NCBI GenBank assembly: GCA_964574195.1
Contig: CAZNMO010000116.1
Span: forward strand, 1 to 14,602
Direction of reading: 5' to 3'
DNA: 14,602 bases
DNA from: BRH-c25 sp964574195
GTDB lineage: Bacteria > Bacillota > Clostridia > Lutisporales > Lutisporaceae
The translations under genes were made by a program, and so were the position numbers. Under the pieces are notes generated by a model. It was not told the DNA's origin. It did not search any database and worked only from the letters and a program-made list of their open reading frames with translations. This document shows positions 7,794 through 13,897 of this stretch, in pieces (the stretch's first letter is position 1; every line of letters starts with the position of its first letter).

Positions 7794-7828
7794 ATTATAT
7801 AAGAAAAATCGTCAATAGATAGTCAAAA
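7794..7828 (-). promoter_or_regulatory. SARP-type direct-repeat promoter of the regulator gene
   Basis: Minus strand: TTTTGAC (7828-7822), TATC, TATTGAC (7817-7811), 11 bases, TATAAT (7799-7794); an overlapping TATATA gives a 9-bp gap. This is the cleanest heptamer pair of the four, and it would make the regulator autoregulatory. The start codon lies about 25 bases beyond the likely transcript start. Confidence 0.62.
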
Positions 7829-7838
7829 ACTCGTTTTT

Positions 7839-7847
7839 TATTGACGA
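7839..7847 (+). promoter_or_regulatory. Extra inverted half-site of the SARP-type heptamer
   Basis: TATTGACGA on the plus strand is a perfect inverted copy of TCGTCAATA at 7809-7817, with half-site centres 30 bp apart. The partner heptamer expected 11 bp upstream (AACTCGT at 7828-7834) is poor and no good -10 box follows, so this is probably an accessory half-site rather than a fifth promoter. Confidence 0.35.
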
Positions 7848-7860
7848 ATTATCTCTGAAA

Positions 7861-7901
7861 TAAAACAAAAGGCAAAGAACCTATGACCGATCCTTTGCCT
7901 T
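7861..7901 (-). terminator. Intrinsic terminator of the larA-ABC transporter operon
   Basis: The 9-bp stem AAGGCAAAG (7869-7877) with CTTTGCCTT (7893-7901) has a 15-base loop. On the minus strand it is followed by TTGTTTTA (7868-7861). It lies about 40 bases beyond the ATPase stop and separates this operon from the regulator promoter. Confidence 0.75.
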
Positions 7902-7939
7902 AATTATCAATACTGCTGCTAGGGTTGATCCTCCCCCTG

Positions 7940-8668
7940 CTAATAGTTCAGGACCTTGCTGAGAAAGTCCTTGGCCCTGGAATTGCGCGGATTGCTGAAA
8001 ACCTCAGCAGGAGTACCTTCTTCGACTATCCTTCCTTCATCCATAAACAATACTCTGCTGCCGACCTCCCTGGCGAAGCCCATTTCATGTGTTACCACGA
8101 TCATGGTCATTCCTTCGGCTGCCAGCTTTTTCATTACATCCAGCACCTCTCCCACCATTTCCGGATCAAGTGCTGATGTAGGCTCGTCGAACAGCATTAC
8201 ATCAGGCGACATGGCCAGAGCTCTTGCTATAGCTATCCTTTGCTTTTGCCCCCCCGAAAGCTGGTTGGGGTATGCATAGGCCTTATCCTCCAAGCCAATC
8301 CTCTTCAGCAGGCTGAATGCGATCTCCTCCGCCTTCTCCTTGGAGAGCTTTTTTACCTTTCTGGGTGCAAGGGTAATGTTCTCAAGCACTGTCATATGCG
8401 GAAAAAGGTTGAACTGCTGGAAGACCATCCCCATCTTTTCCCTCAGTTTGTTCACATCATTTTTTTTATCAATTATCGAGGTCCCCTCAAAAATTACCTC
8501 GCCGCCTGTTGGCTCCTCCAGCAGGTTGAGGCATCTGAGGAAGGTACTCTTTCCAGAGCCGCTGGGTCCGATCACGACAACTACTTCTCCCTGTTTGATC
8601 TTAACATCTATACCATTCAGTACACGGAGCTTATTAAAGTTTTTTTGCAGGTTAGCTACTTGAATCAC
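7940..8668 (-). CDS. Polar amino acid ABC transporter ATP-binding protein (GlnQ-like)
   Basis: This 242-residue protein is the usual length for the ATPase of the polar amino acid uptake family. Visible motifs: Walker A GPSGSGKST (34-42), Q-loop Q84, signature LSGGQ (137-141), Walker B VMLFDE (157-162), D-loop SALD (165-168) and switch H194. It powers uptake through the permease encoded just upstream. The start is GTG at 8668, inside the end of the permease gene (17-bp overlap), with AAGGAGG about 12 bases upstream. An intrinsic terminator follows. Family members transport glutamine, glutamate, cystine, arginine and similar substrates; ATPase sequence does not give the substrate. Confidence 0.95.
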   Translation of the reverse strand: MIQVANLQKNFNKLRVLNGIDVKIKQGEVVVVIGPSGSGKSTFLRCLNLLEEPTGGEVIFEGTSIIDKKNDVNKLREKMGMVFQQFNLFPHMTVLENITLAPRKVKKLSKEKAEEIAFSLLKRIGLEDKAYAYPNQLSGGQKQRIAIARALAMSPDVMLFDEPTSALDPEMVGEVLDVMKKLAAEGMTMIVVTHEMGFAREVGSRVLFMDEGRIVEEGTPAEVFSNPRNSRAKDFLSKVLNY

Positions 8669-9314
8669 CGGCCCTCAGCCTCCTTTCCAGAATACCCATC
8701 AGCTTTGAGAGGGTAAAGGTTATGATAAAGTAAATGGCCGCTGCCACTATAAGCGGCGAGAATGGCCTGAAGGTATTGCCCCTTACCGTATCCGTATTAT
8801 ACATCAGCTCGTGGATGCCAATTATAGATACAATTGCGGACTCCTTTATCAGTGTTATGAATTCATTTCCCAGAGCAGGCAATATGTTCTTGAAGGCCTG
8901 TGGGATTATAATGCTTACCATGGCCTGTCTGTGGGACATTCCTAGAGAGCGTGCAGCTTCCATCTGCCCTTTGTCTATCGAAAGTATGCCGGCCCTTATT
9001 ATCTCAGCCACATAGGCCGCACTGTTCAACGACACAGCCACTATGCCCAGTGTGATATCCTCGAAATCCATTTTTATCAATCTGGGCAGTCCATAGTATA
9101 CTATGAACATCTGTACCATCATCGGCGTACCCCTGACGATCTCTATATAAGCTGAGGAAAAGTACTTGGTTATAGGATTCTTTGACAGCTTCATCAAAGC
9201 AAATACCACACCAAGTATGACCCCAAACATTACGCCGAAGAAGGATATCAACAAGGTAACTGCAGTACCATCTAGAAAAAAGCCGTAGTATTTTGAAAGA
9301 TATGAAAAGTCCAC
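8652..9314 (-). CDS. Polar amino acid ABC transporter permease (GlnP/HisM-like)
   Basis: This 220-residue inner-membrane protein has hydrophobic segments near residues 17-41, 62-80, 85-108 and 190-210. RGTPMMVQ (61-68) and the ATPase-contacting loop EAARSLGMSHRQAMVSIIIP (119-138) are typical of the HisM/GlnM permease family, which usually works as a homodimer or a pair. Only one permease gene is present, so a homodimer is likely. The start is GTG at 9314, ten bases from GGAGGTGTAAAGG. It overlaps the ATPase gene by 17 bp and is separated from the binding-protein gene by 243 bp that hold a hairpin and a heptamer-repeat element. No convincing separate promoter was found there. Confidence 0.94.
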   Translation of the reverse strand: MDFSYLSKYYGFFLDGTAVTLLISFFGVMFGVILGVVFALMKLSKNPITKYFSSAYIEIVRGTPMMVQMFIVYYGLPRLIKMDFEDITLGIVAVSLNSAAYVAEIIRAGILSIDKGQMEAARSLGMSHRQAMVSIIIPQAFKNILPALGNEFITLIKESAIVSIIGIHELMYNTDTVRGNTFRPFSPLIVAAAIYFIITFTLSKLMGILERRLRAGDSSS

Positions 9315-9408
9315 CCTTTACACCTCCAGCGTTTGGACAACATTGAGTGTTACAATTTTAATATGCACAGAATCTAATAATCTGCTTATTAAAAAGAACG
9401 TGCATTTG

Positions 9409-9532
9409 GGTTGCGGGTTACGTGTTGCGAGTTGCGCGTGGAACGACTTGGGTTAAGCTTCGAAGCCTTGCCTGAATACGCGAAACGCGAAACGGGACCC
9501 TATAGAGACGACCCCATGCTTGCGTCGCGAAA
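9409..9532. repeat. Heptamer-repeat low-complexity element between binding-protein and permease genes
   Basis: Four tandem heptamers of form NGTTGCG lie at 9409-9436 (GGTTGCG, GGTTACG, TGTTGCG, AGTTGCG). About 40 bp on, related heptamers run in the opposite orientation at 9479-9499 (CGCGAAA, CGCGAAA, CGGGACC), with one more CGCGAAA at 9526-9532. The stretch is GC-richer than the neighbouring AT-rich spacer and codes for nothing convincing. The opposed arms could form an imperfect hairpin. It looks like a dispersed intergenic element inserted in the operon. Confidence 0.6.
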
Positions 9533-9533
9533 C

Positions 9534-9557
9534 AAAATGCGGCTACGCCGCATTTTT
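9534..9557 (-). terminator. Hairpin directly after the substrate-binding-protein gene
   Basis: TGCGGC (9538-9543) and GCCGCA (9547-9552) form a stem with a 3-base loop, extended by AAAA/TTTT pairs. It begins one base after the TAG of the binding-protein gene. On the minus strand it is followed by ATTTTGTTT, a fair U-rich tail. It probably terminates part of the transcription or protects the 3' end, which would raise binding-protein levels over permease and ATPase. Confidence 0.6.
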
Positions 9558-10415
9558 CTATTGTTCTGCCAGTACAGTAGCTTCACCGATGAACTTATCG
9601 ATGGAACCATCATTAATCAGCTTGTCGAGGGTCGTGTTTATTGCCTCAACCAGGTCTTCGTTTCCTTTATTGATGGCAATAGCTACTCCATCTTCCCTTC
9701 CAAAGGAGATCTCCGGCACCTTGAGTGCAGGGTTCTGCTTTGCATATGATTCCGCAACCGGTGCTACCAACACTACTCCGAATACCTTATCGTTCTGCAG
9801 CTCCAGTACCAGATCTGTTATCTTGCTCAGTGCCTTTACTTCAGAGGCTTCTATCTTTGTATTGGCTATTTCCTCCTGTATGGTTGACTTCTGAGCTCCG
9901 ATGACTTTACCCTTGAGATCTTCAACAGCCTTTACCTTATCGGCATTTTCTGTTTTCACAAGCATCTTCTGCTCTGCCTGGTAATAGGATTTGGAGAAAT
10001 CCACACTCTGCTTTCTTTCTTCCGTTGGAACCATCCCTGCAACTATAAAGTCTATATCCTCTGCTACAAGTGCCGCCAAAAGTCCGTCAAATTTCATATC
10101 CTTGATCTCCAGCTCAACACCCAGATCTGCTGCTATGGTTTTTGCAATTTCAATATCAAAGCCCACAATGTTGTCCTTGCCGTTAATTTCCTTATGGAAT
10201 TCATATGGCGGATAATCTGCTGCAGTACCAAGAACTATTTTGCCTTTAGCCTTTATTTCATCTATTTTTCCTTGAGCCTTCTGCTCTTCCGCAGGTTTCT
10301 GCTCCAAAGCTGCAGGTGTCTCCGAACCTGTCTTTGCCGCACATGCCGCAAGTGATAAAACCATCACCAGCATCATTATTATAGAAATAAGTTTCTTTAT
10401 ATTCATATTTTTCAT
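9558..10415 (-). CDS. Polar amino acid ABC transporter substrate-binding lipoprotein
   Basis: This 285-residue protein begins with a lipoprotein signal peptide: basic N-terminus, hydrophobic residues 9-22, and lipobox LAAC with the lipidated cysteine at C25. A charged, Ala/Glu/Lys-rich linker follows to about residue 55. The mature part is a family-3 solute-binding protein; VLGTAADYPPYEF (61-73) and the signature GFDIEIAKTIA (85-95) are typical. It captures the substrate outside the membrane and delivers it to the permease. The ATG at 10415 follows AAGGAGAGG five bases upstream. The gene starts 43 bases after larA with no clear promoter between, so the two are probably cotranscribed. Ligand specificity is not readable by eye. 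Confidence 0.94.
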   Translation of the reverse strand: MKNMNIKKLISIIMMLVMVLSLAACAAKTGSETPAALEQKPAEEQKAQGKIDEIKAKGKIVLGTAADYPPYEFHKEINGKDNIVGFDIEIAKTIAADLGVELEIKDMKFDGLLAALVAEDIDFIVAGMVPTEERKQSVDFSKSYYQAEQKMLVKTENADKVKAVEDLKGKVIGAQKSTIQEEIANTKIEASEVKALSKITDLVLELQNDKVFGVVLVAPVAESYAKQNPALKVPEISFGREDGVAIAINKGNEDLVEAINTTLDKLINDGSIDKFIGEATVLAEQ

Positions 10416-10458
10416 TATTACCTCTCCTTACATTAAATAGATTCATTATTTTTATATG

Positions 10459-11736
10459 TTATAATACTGCCAGCCTTGGAAGTGTGCTTGAGCCGTTCGG
10501 CATGTAATAAGCCTTCAGGTCCCTTAAAGCCCTTGCTTTAACTATTTCCATGGCTTCCTCCGGCGTAGCTGCCGTATGGATCCCGCAATTTCTTAGCTTG
10601 CCAGGCTCAATGGAAGATACCAATATAACCTTAAAGTCTTCTGCTATCCTGCTGATCAGATATCCTGTATATTTCGCCACCGTAAAGCTCTCCCGCAAGG
10701 CCTTTTCCCTGCTGCTGCAGTCTCCGAAGCCTTCCAGCATCAGCTGTACCTCTTCGTGTCCAAAGCCTTCGCAGCATTCAGCCAGAAGTATGATGTATCC
10801 TCCGGACACAACAGCCTCTTTGGCATTCACCAGAGCTTTGGAAGCCTGATAAAGGTCAATATCCTTGGGAAAACCCCCTGCTGAAACCACCACTGCATCT
10901 GCCCTGTCGGCTATTTGAGCACTGTCGGCTTCATCAACCAGCCTCCGGCCTTCCTCATGAGCCTTTATATAGTCTCCGGCCACAGCTTTTCCTATATTCC
11001 CATCCTCATTTATTATCACATTGAACAGAAAGCTGGGTTTTACAAAAGCCGCCGCTTCCAGCATATCCAGGTGTACCGGATTGTTATCAGAGCTGCCGCA
11101 CCTTACATAAGGATTCAACCCTTCCCCTAGACCTGGCTTCAATGACAAGCTGTGGTTGGCCATAATGCTTTCGTAAGCGGATATTCCGGGCAGAATGGAT
11201 TTCTTTCCTCCCCCCCAACCAGCCAGATCGTGGAATACAATAGCTCCTGTCAATATCATATGGTCGCTTTCCAAAGCTTTGCTGTTTATGATAACCGGGG
11301 TCCCGAAGCTTGTAGTCCCTAACTTTGTCATGGAACTCAGGTTCCTACAGTCGTGATCAGTTACACTAAAACGCCCTGCCAGTTTTTCTCCCAGGAGAAG
11401 TCTGTGCTCCTCCTCCGTCTGGGGTCTGTGTGAGCCGGTAGCACAAAGAAATGTAATGTCCTTATCCATGACTCCTGATTGGTTCAATTCCTCTACTATG
11501 TATGGTAAATACACATCCATCTTCTGCCATGCCCTGGTTATGTCCGATATGACTATACATACCTTTTCCCCGGGCTTTACGATTTCTCCCAACCTCCTGC
11601 TCCCGATAGGACCCTTCAGGGCCTTCAATATCGTCTGCTCCTCAGACTCACCATTTTCTGTATTATTGCTTTCTATCATTCCAAGGAAACCAATGGCCTG
11701 TGATTGAATATTTACCTCTTCCCTGCCGTATTTCAT
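10459..11736 (-). CDS. larA: LarA-like nickel-pincer 2-hydroxyacid racemase/epimerase (DUF2088)
   Basis: This 425-residue protein matches the length of lactate racemase LarA and its homologues, which use the nickel-pincer nucleotide cofactor to move a hydride at C2 of a hydroxyacid. Family residues are present: DITRAW (65-70), ATGSHRPQ with H103, VFHDLAG with H169, GGGKKSILPG with the cofactor-attaching lysine at 178 or 179, and MANH with H195. The start is ATG 11736, eight bases after GGAGG, giving the family N-terminus MKYG. A longer frame from TTG 11778 has no suitable ribosome binding site. No larB, larC or larE cofactor genes lie in the window. It leads an operon with an amino acid-type ABC transporter, so the substrate may be something other than lactate; characterised LarA relatives act on several 2-hydroxyacids. 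The family assignment is firm, the substrate unknown. Confidence 0.88.
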   Translation of the reverse strand: MKYGREEVNIQSQAIGFLGMIESNNTENGESEEQTILKALKGPIGSRRLGEIVKPGEKVCIVISDITRAWQKMDVYLPYIVEELNQSGVMDKDITFLCATGSHRPQTEEEHRLLLGEKLAGRFSVTDHDCRNLSSMTKLGTTSFGTPVIINSKALESDHMILTGAIVFHDLAGWGGGKKSILPGISAYESIMANHSLSLKPGLGEGLNPYVRCGSSDNNPVHLDMLEAAAFVKPSFLFNVIINEDGNIGKAVAGDYIKAHEEGRRLVDEADSAQIADRADAVVVSAGGFPKDIDLYQASKALVNAKEAVVSGGYIILLAECCEGFGHEEVQLMLEGFGDCSSREKALRESFTVAKYTGYLISRIAEDFKVILVSSIEPGKLRNCGIHTAATPEEAMEIVKARALRDLKAYYMPNGSSTLPRLAVL

Positions 11737-11780
11737 CTTTATAGCCTCCAGCTTGATCACCCCCTTACCCTTCGGCAAAT

Positions 11781-11849
11781 ATATGCATTTTGCATATTAT
11801 AAGCTCATTTATGCATATTTATTTAATATTTCAGCCTTTTTATTGCATA
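11781..11849 (-). promoter_or_regulatory. Cluster of TGCATA palindromic sites in the larA leader
   Basis: ATATGCA-TTT-TGCATAT (11781-11797) is a perfect inverted repeat with a 3-base spacer. Further TGCATA copies start at 11812, inside the palindrome ATGCAT, and at 11844, beside the promoter -10 box. The copies at 11791, 11812 and 11844 are 21 and 32 bp apart, close to two and three helical turns, so a protein could bind them on one face. An operator for the larA operon is inferred; the regulator is not in evidence here. Confidence 0.42.
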
Positions 11850-11854
11850 TATAT

Positions 11855-11883
11855 AATATATTATGTATATTTATGCCTGTCAA
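11855..11883 (-). promoter_or_regulatory. Sigma-A promoter of the larA operon
   Basis: Minus strand: perfect -35 TTGACA (11883-11878), a 17-bp spacer and -10 TATATT (11860-11855). Transcription would begin near 11848 and give a leader of about 110 bases before the ATG at 11736. The leader contains the TGCATA palindromes and two tandem ribosome-binding sequences (AAGGGGGTGATC and GGAGG). Confidence 0.75.
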
Positions 11884-11900
11884 GTAAAATTAATAACTAT

Positions 11901-11942
11901 TCAAAAAAAATAAAGGCTGTTACAAAATAAATTTGTAACAGC
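11901..11942 (-). terminator. Intrinsic terminator downstream of the DUF368 gene
   Basis: A perfect 11-bp stem, GCTGTTACAAA (11916-11926) with TTTGTAACAGC (11932-11942), has a 5-base loop. On the minus strand it is followed by CTTTATTTTTTTT. It is the best terminator for the DUF368 transcript and lies just upstream of the larA promoter. Confidence 0.82.
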
Positions 11943-11976
11943 TGTGATGACTGATCAACTATTCACTTATATATAA

Positions 11977-12018
11977 TTTGCGGCGAATATACATTAAAGT
12001 AGATTATTACGCCGCAAA
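11977..12018. repeat. Inverted repeat TTTGCGGCG/CGCCGCAAA
   Basis: Perfect 9-bp arms (11977-11985 and 12010-12018) enclose a 24-base AT-rich loop in the noncoding region after the DUF368 gene. Neither side is followed by a clean T tract, so it is a weak terminator candidate. It could be an operator or an RNA structure in the 3' untranslated region. Confidence 0.45.
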
Positions 12019-12035
12019 GAAAATCAAGGTAACAG

Positions 12036-12066
12036 AAATCTGTTTCAGCGAAGCTTAAACAGATTT
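12036..12066. repeat. Inverted repeat over the DUF368 stop codon
   Basis: AAATCTGTTT (12036-12045) and AAACAGATTT (12057-12066) are perfect 10-bp arms around an 11-base spacer. The right arm contains the last codons and the A of the TAA stop at 12057-12055. A second small palindrome, AACAG/CTGTT, overlaps the left arm. The transcript would fold right at the end of translation. Confidence 0.5.
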
Positions 12067-12861
12067 TGTATTATTGCTTAACCTTAAAGAAACATAGAAG
12101 CCCAATATAAATAGTAGAATGCTTGCCATATATCTCAGATTGAAGCCAATGCCTGGAAATATCGCCACTATGGAGCCTAAGACAAAGCCCAGTACCATGT
12201 AGTAGGTATATCCGTAGAACCTCTTGAACAGCCTGCTGACTATATTGGCAAAGGCGACAATACTGACAACAAAGCCGACTCCCACAGGAACAAGCACTGA
12301 CAGATTGAGTGCAGCCACACCCTCGAGTATTATCTGATATGCCCCCATATACATCAATACGAAGGAAGCACTTATTCCCGGCACTATGGTCCCTATTCCG
12401 ATTATTGCCCCGTAGGAAATCAACTGAAGCAAGCCATTACCGGCCTCAGGAAACACATTTATGCCGCTGTTTTCAAAGACTATGAATAATATGGTCACCA
12501 CAAATGCTATGATACACGGAAGTACGTATATGCCCCTGAAGCCTTTCTTATTTGCCTCCTTGAATACTGAAGGAAGAGTGCCTATCATAAGTCCAATAAA
12601 AAGGTATTTTACCTGTACCTCGTAGTTCAGAAACAAATATTTCATAACATTGCTGAATGCAAGGACACCAAAGCCTCCGCCAAGAACGACCGGAAGAAAA
12701 AATATAAAATTTTCCCGAAAATTCCTGAATACATTTCCGATAGCATCCGTTATTCTCTCATACAAGCCGAATATTACCGCAAGAGTCCCACCGCTTACTC
12801 CAGGAGCTACAGCGCCAATACCGATCAACATTCCCTTGATAAAATAAGATAAGAATCGCAA
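12055..12861 (-). CDS. popT: DUF368 membrane protein, PopT-like undecaprenyl phosphate translocase
   Basis: This 268-residue integral membrane protein has about eight hydrophobic segments. The DUF368 signature occurs twice in related form: APGVSGGTLAVIFGLYERI (19-37) and VPGISASFVLMYMGAYQ (160-176), suggesting two re-entrant repeats. DUF368 proteins (PopT) have been described as recycling undecaprenyl phosphate across the membrane for cell wall synthesis; the role here rests on family membership. The start is TTG at 12861, giving MRFLSYFIKG after GAGG five bases upstream. The first in-frame ATG (codon 11) would cut into the first hydrophobic segment. The gene stands alone: a terminator lies after it and about 130 noncoding bases lie before it. 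Confidence 0.85.
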   Translation of the reverse strand: MRFLSYFIKGMLIGIGAVAPGVSGGTLAVIFGLYERITDAIGNVFRNFRENFIFFLPVVLGGGFGVLAFSNVMKYLFLNYEVQVKYLFIGLMIGTLPSVFKEANKKGFRGIYVLPCIIAFVVTILFIVFENSGINVFPEAGNGLLQLISYGAIIGIGTIVPGISASFVLMYMGAYQIILEGVAALNLSVLVPVGVGFVVSIVAFANIVSRLFKRFYGYTYYMVLGFVLGSIVAIFPGIGFNLRYMASILLFILGFYVSLRLSNNTKSV

Positions 12862-12946
12862 TTATGCCTCACACACCTTTATGCTTTTGTTTAGCTGTTT
12901 CTACCGCCATACCATGACCTCTTCCGTAAATAATCACTTCAAGGAG

Positions 12947-12955
12947 ATTTTAGCA
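12947..12955 (-). promoter_or_regulatory. Possible extended -10 promoter of the DUF368 gene
   Basis: Minus strand TGC-TAAAAT is an extended -10 element in the 133-bp gap between the nitroreductase and DUF368 genes. No good -35 lies 17 bp upstream; TTGCTG is 21 bp away. The transcript would have a leader of about 80 bases containing a 13-codon frame (12869-12910), probably by chance. Confidence 0.33.
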
Positions 12956-12994
12956 TATACTCCTTCATTTATACAGCAAAATCTTGCAGCCTTA

Positions 12995-13516
12995 TCATTT
13001 ATACGATTCGAAGTGTACAAATGCTTCAACCGGCTGTCTTAGTTTTTCATGACTGTCAGGAGACAAAGGCGCCCCCGCAGCATAGCCAATGGCAAGAATG
13101 TTGACAGGTTCCAGACTTTCGGGGATCCTGAACTCTCTCCTGATTGCCCTGGGATCAAAGTGGCATATCCATAGAGTCCCCAATTCCAGTTCCGTTGCCT
13201 GAAGCATCATGTGGTCAGTAACAATAGCAGCGTCGATATCAGCTATGTCCTTGCCATCATAGCTCCTTTTCCAAGAAACCTCATGGTCGGCACACACAAT
13301 TATCGCCAGAGGGGCTCCATATACATTGGCACCTTTTTTCAATTTCTCAAGGCCTTCGGCTTCCCGGACAATAATAAGCCTTTGAGGCTGTCTGTTGGCG
13401 CCTGTAGGAGCGACCCTCGCAGCTTCAAGTATCCTGTCCAGTTTTTCCTGTTCCACCAGCCGGGGCTGGTAGCTCCGTACCGAATATCTCCTTTTTGCCA
13501 GCTGCAGAAAATCCAT
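12995..13516 (-). CDS. Small nitroreductase-family FMN flavoprotein
   Basis: This 173-residue protein fits the short single-domain nitroreductase family, NAD(P)H-dependent FMN enzymes that work as dimers in the cytoplasm. RRYSVRSYQP (9-18) and APTGANRQPQRLIIV (36-50) are the FMN phosphate- and ring-binding segments; AIGYAAGAPLSP near the C-terminus is also typical. The ATG at 13516 follows GGAGG by eight bases. No partner gene suggests a substrate, and no ferredoxin-type cysteine clusters are present. It is flanked by the ptsH terminator upstream and the DUF368 gene downstream and is probably monocistronic. Natural substrates of such enzymes are usually unknown. Confidence 0.92.
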   Translation of the reverse strand: MDFLQLAKRRYSVRSYQPRLVEQEKLDRILEAARVAPTGANRQPQRLIIVREAEGLEKLKKGANVYGAPLAIIVCADHEVSWKRSYDGKDIADIDAAIVTDHMMLQATELELGTLWICHFDPRAIRREFRIPESLEPVNILAIGYAAGAPLSPDSHEKLRQPVEAFVHFESYK

Positions 13517-13573
13517 AAAGACACCTCCATAAAAATATTCATGATACTATTTTACCCAATTTATTGCCAGAAC

Positions 13574-13607
13574 AAAAGCACTGCATTTATATATATGCAG
13601 TGCTTTT
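13574..13607 (-). terminator. Intrinsic terminator of the ptsI-ptsH transcript
   Basis: A perfect 13-bp stem, AAAAGCACTGCAT (13574-13586) with ATGCAGTGCTTTT (13595-13607), has an 8-base loop. On the minus strand it ends in GCTTTTGTTCT, about ten bases after the ptsH stop. The T-rich flanks on both sides would allow function in either direction. Confidence 0.85.
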
Positions 13608-13616
13608 CCCATTTAG

Positions 13617-13880
13617 TTATTCATTTATACCCATTGTTATGAGATCCACTAGGGTCTTTACTGCCTGCTCCTCGTCCGGTCCGCTTCCTGATATCGTTAT
13701 TTCAGTTCCTTTTGTAATTCCCAGTCCCAATACGGAAAGTATGGATTTGGCATTTGCCTTCTTTTCTCCCTTTGACAGAGTCAATTCAGCTTTGAACTTG
13801 GCTGCTGTGTTTACAAATATTGAAGCAGGCCTTGCATGGAGCCCGGTTTCATTTAGTATCGTAATTTTCTCTGCTATCAT
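13617..13880 (-). CDS. ptsH: Phosphocarrier protein HPr
   Basis: This 87-residue protein is full length for HPr, the small phosphocarrier of the sugar phosphotransferase system. It takes phosphate from enzyme I at the active-site His15 (GLHARPA, 13-19). The regulatory Ser46 of Bacillota HPr, target of HPr kinase, is present in NAKSILSVLGLGI (43-55), so a role in carbon catabolite control is likely. The ATG at 13880 follows GGGAG seven bases upstream. It begins 17 bases after the ptsI stop, so the two are cotranscribed in the order ptsI-ptsH. A strong terminator follows. Confidence 0.97.
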   Translation of the reverse strand: MIAEKITILNETGLHARPASIFVNTAAKFKAELTLSKGEKKANAKSILSVLGLGITKGTEITISGSGPDEEQAVKTLVDLITMGINE

Positions 13881-13897
13881 AATGACACTCCCTTAAA

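Noticed and set aside
9411..9749. Plus-strand open frame of 112 codons
   Set aside because: It runs through the heptamer element and antisense to the binding-protein gene; no family resemblance.
11737..11778. TTG at 11778 as the start of larA
   Set aside because: No ribosome binding site at the proper distance; the family N-terminus and a well-placed GGAGG support ATG 11736.
12869..12910. Thirteen-codon frame (MAVETAKQKHKGV) before the DUF368 gene
   Set aside because: Very short, only a weak ribosome binding site and no sign of attenuation; probably chance.
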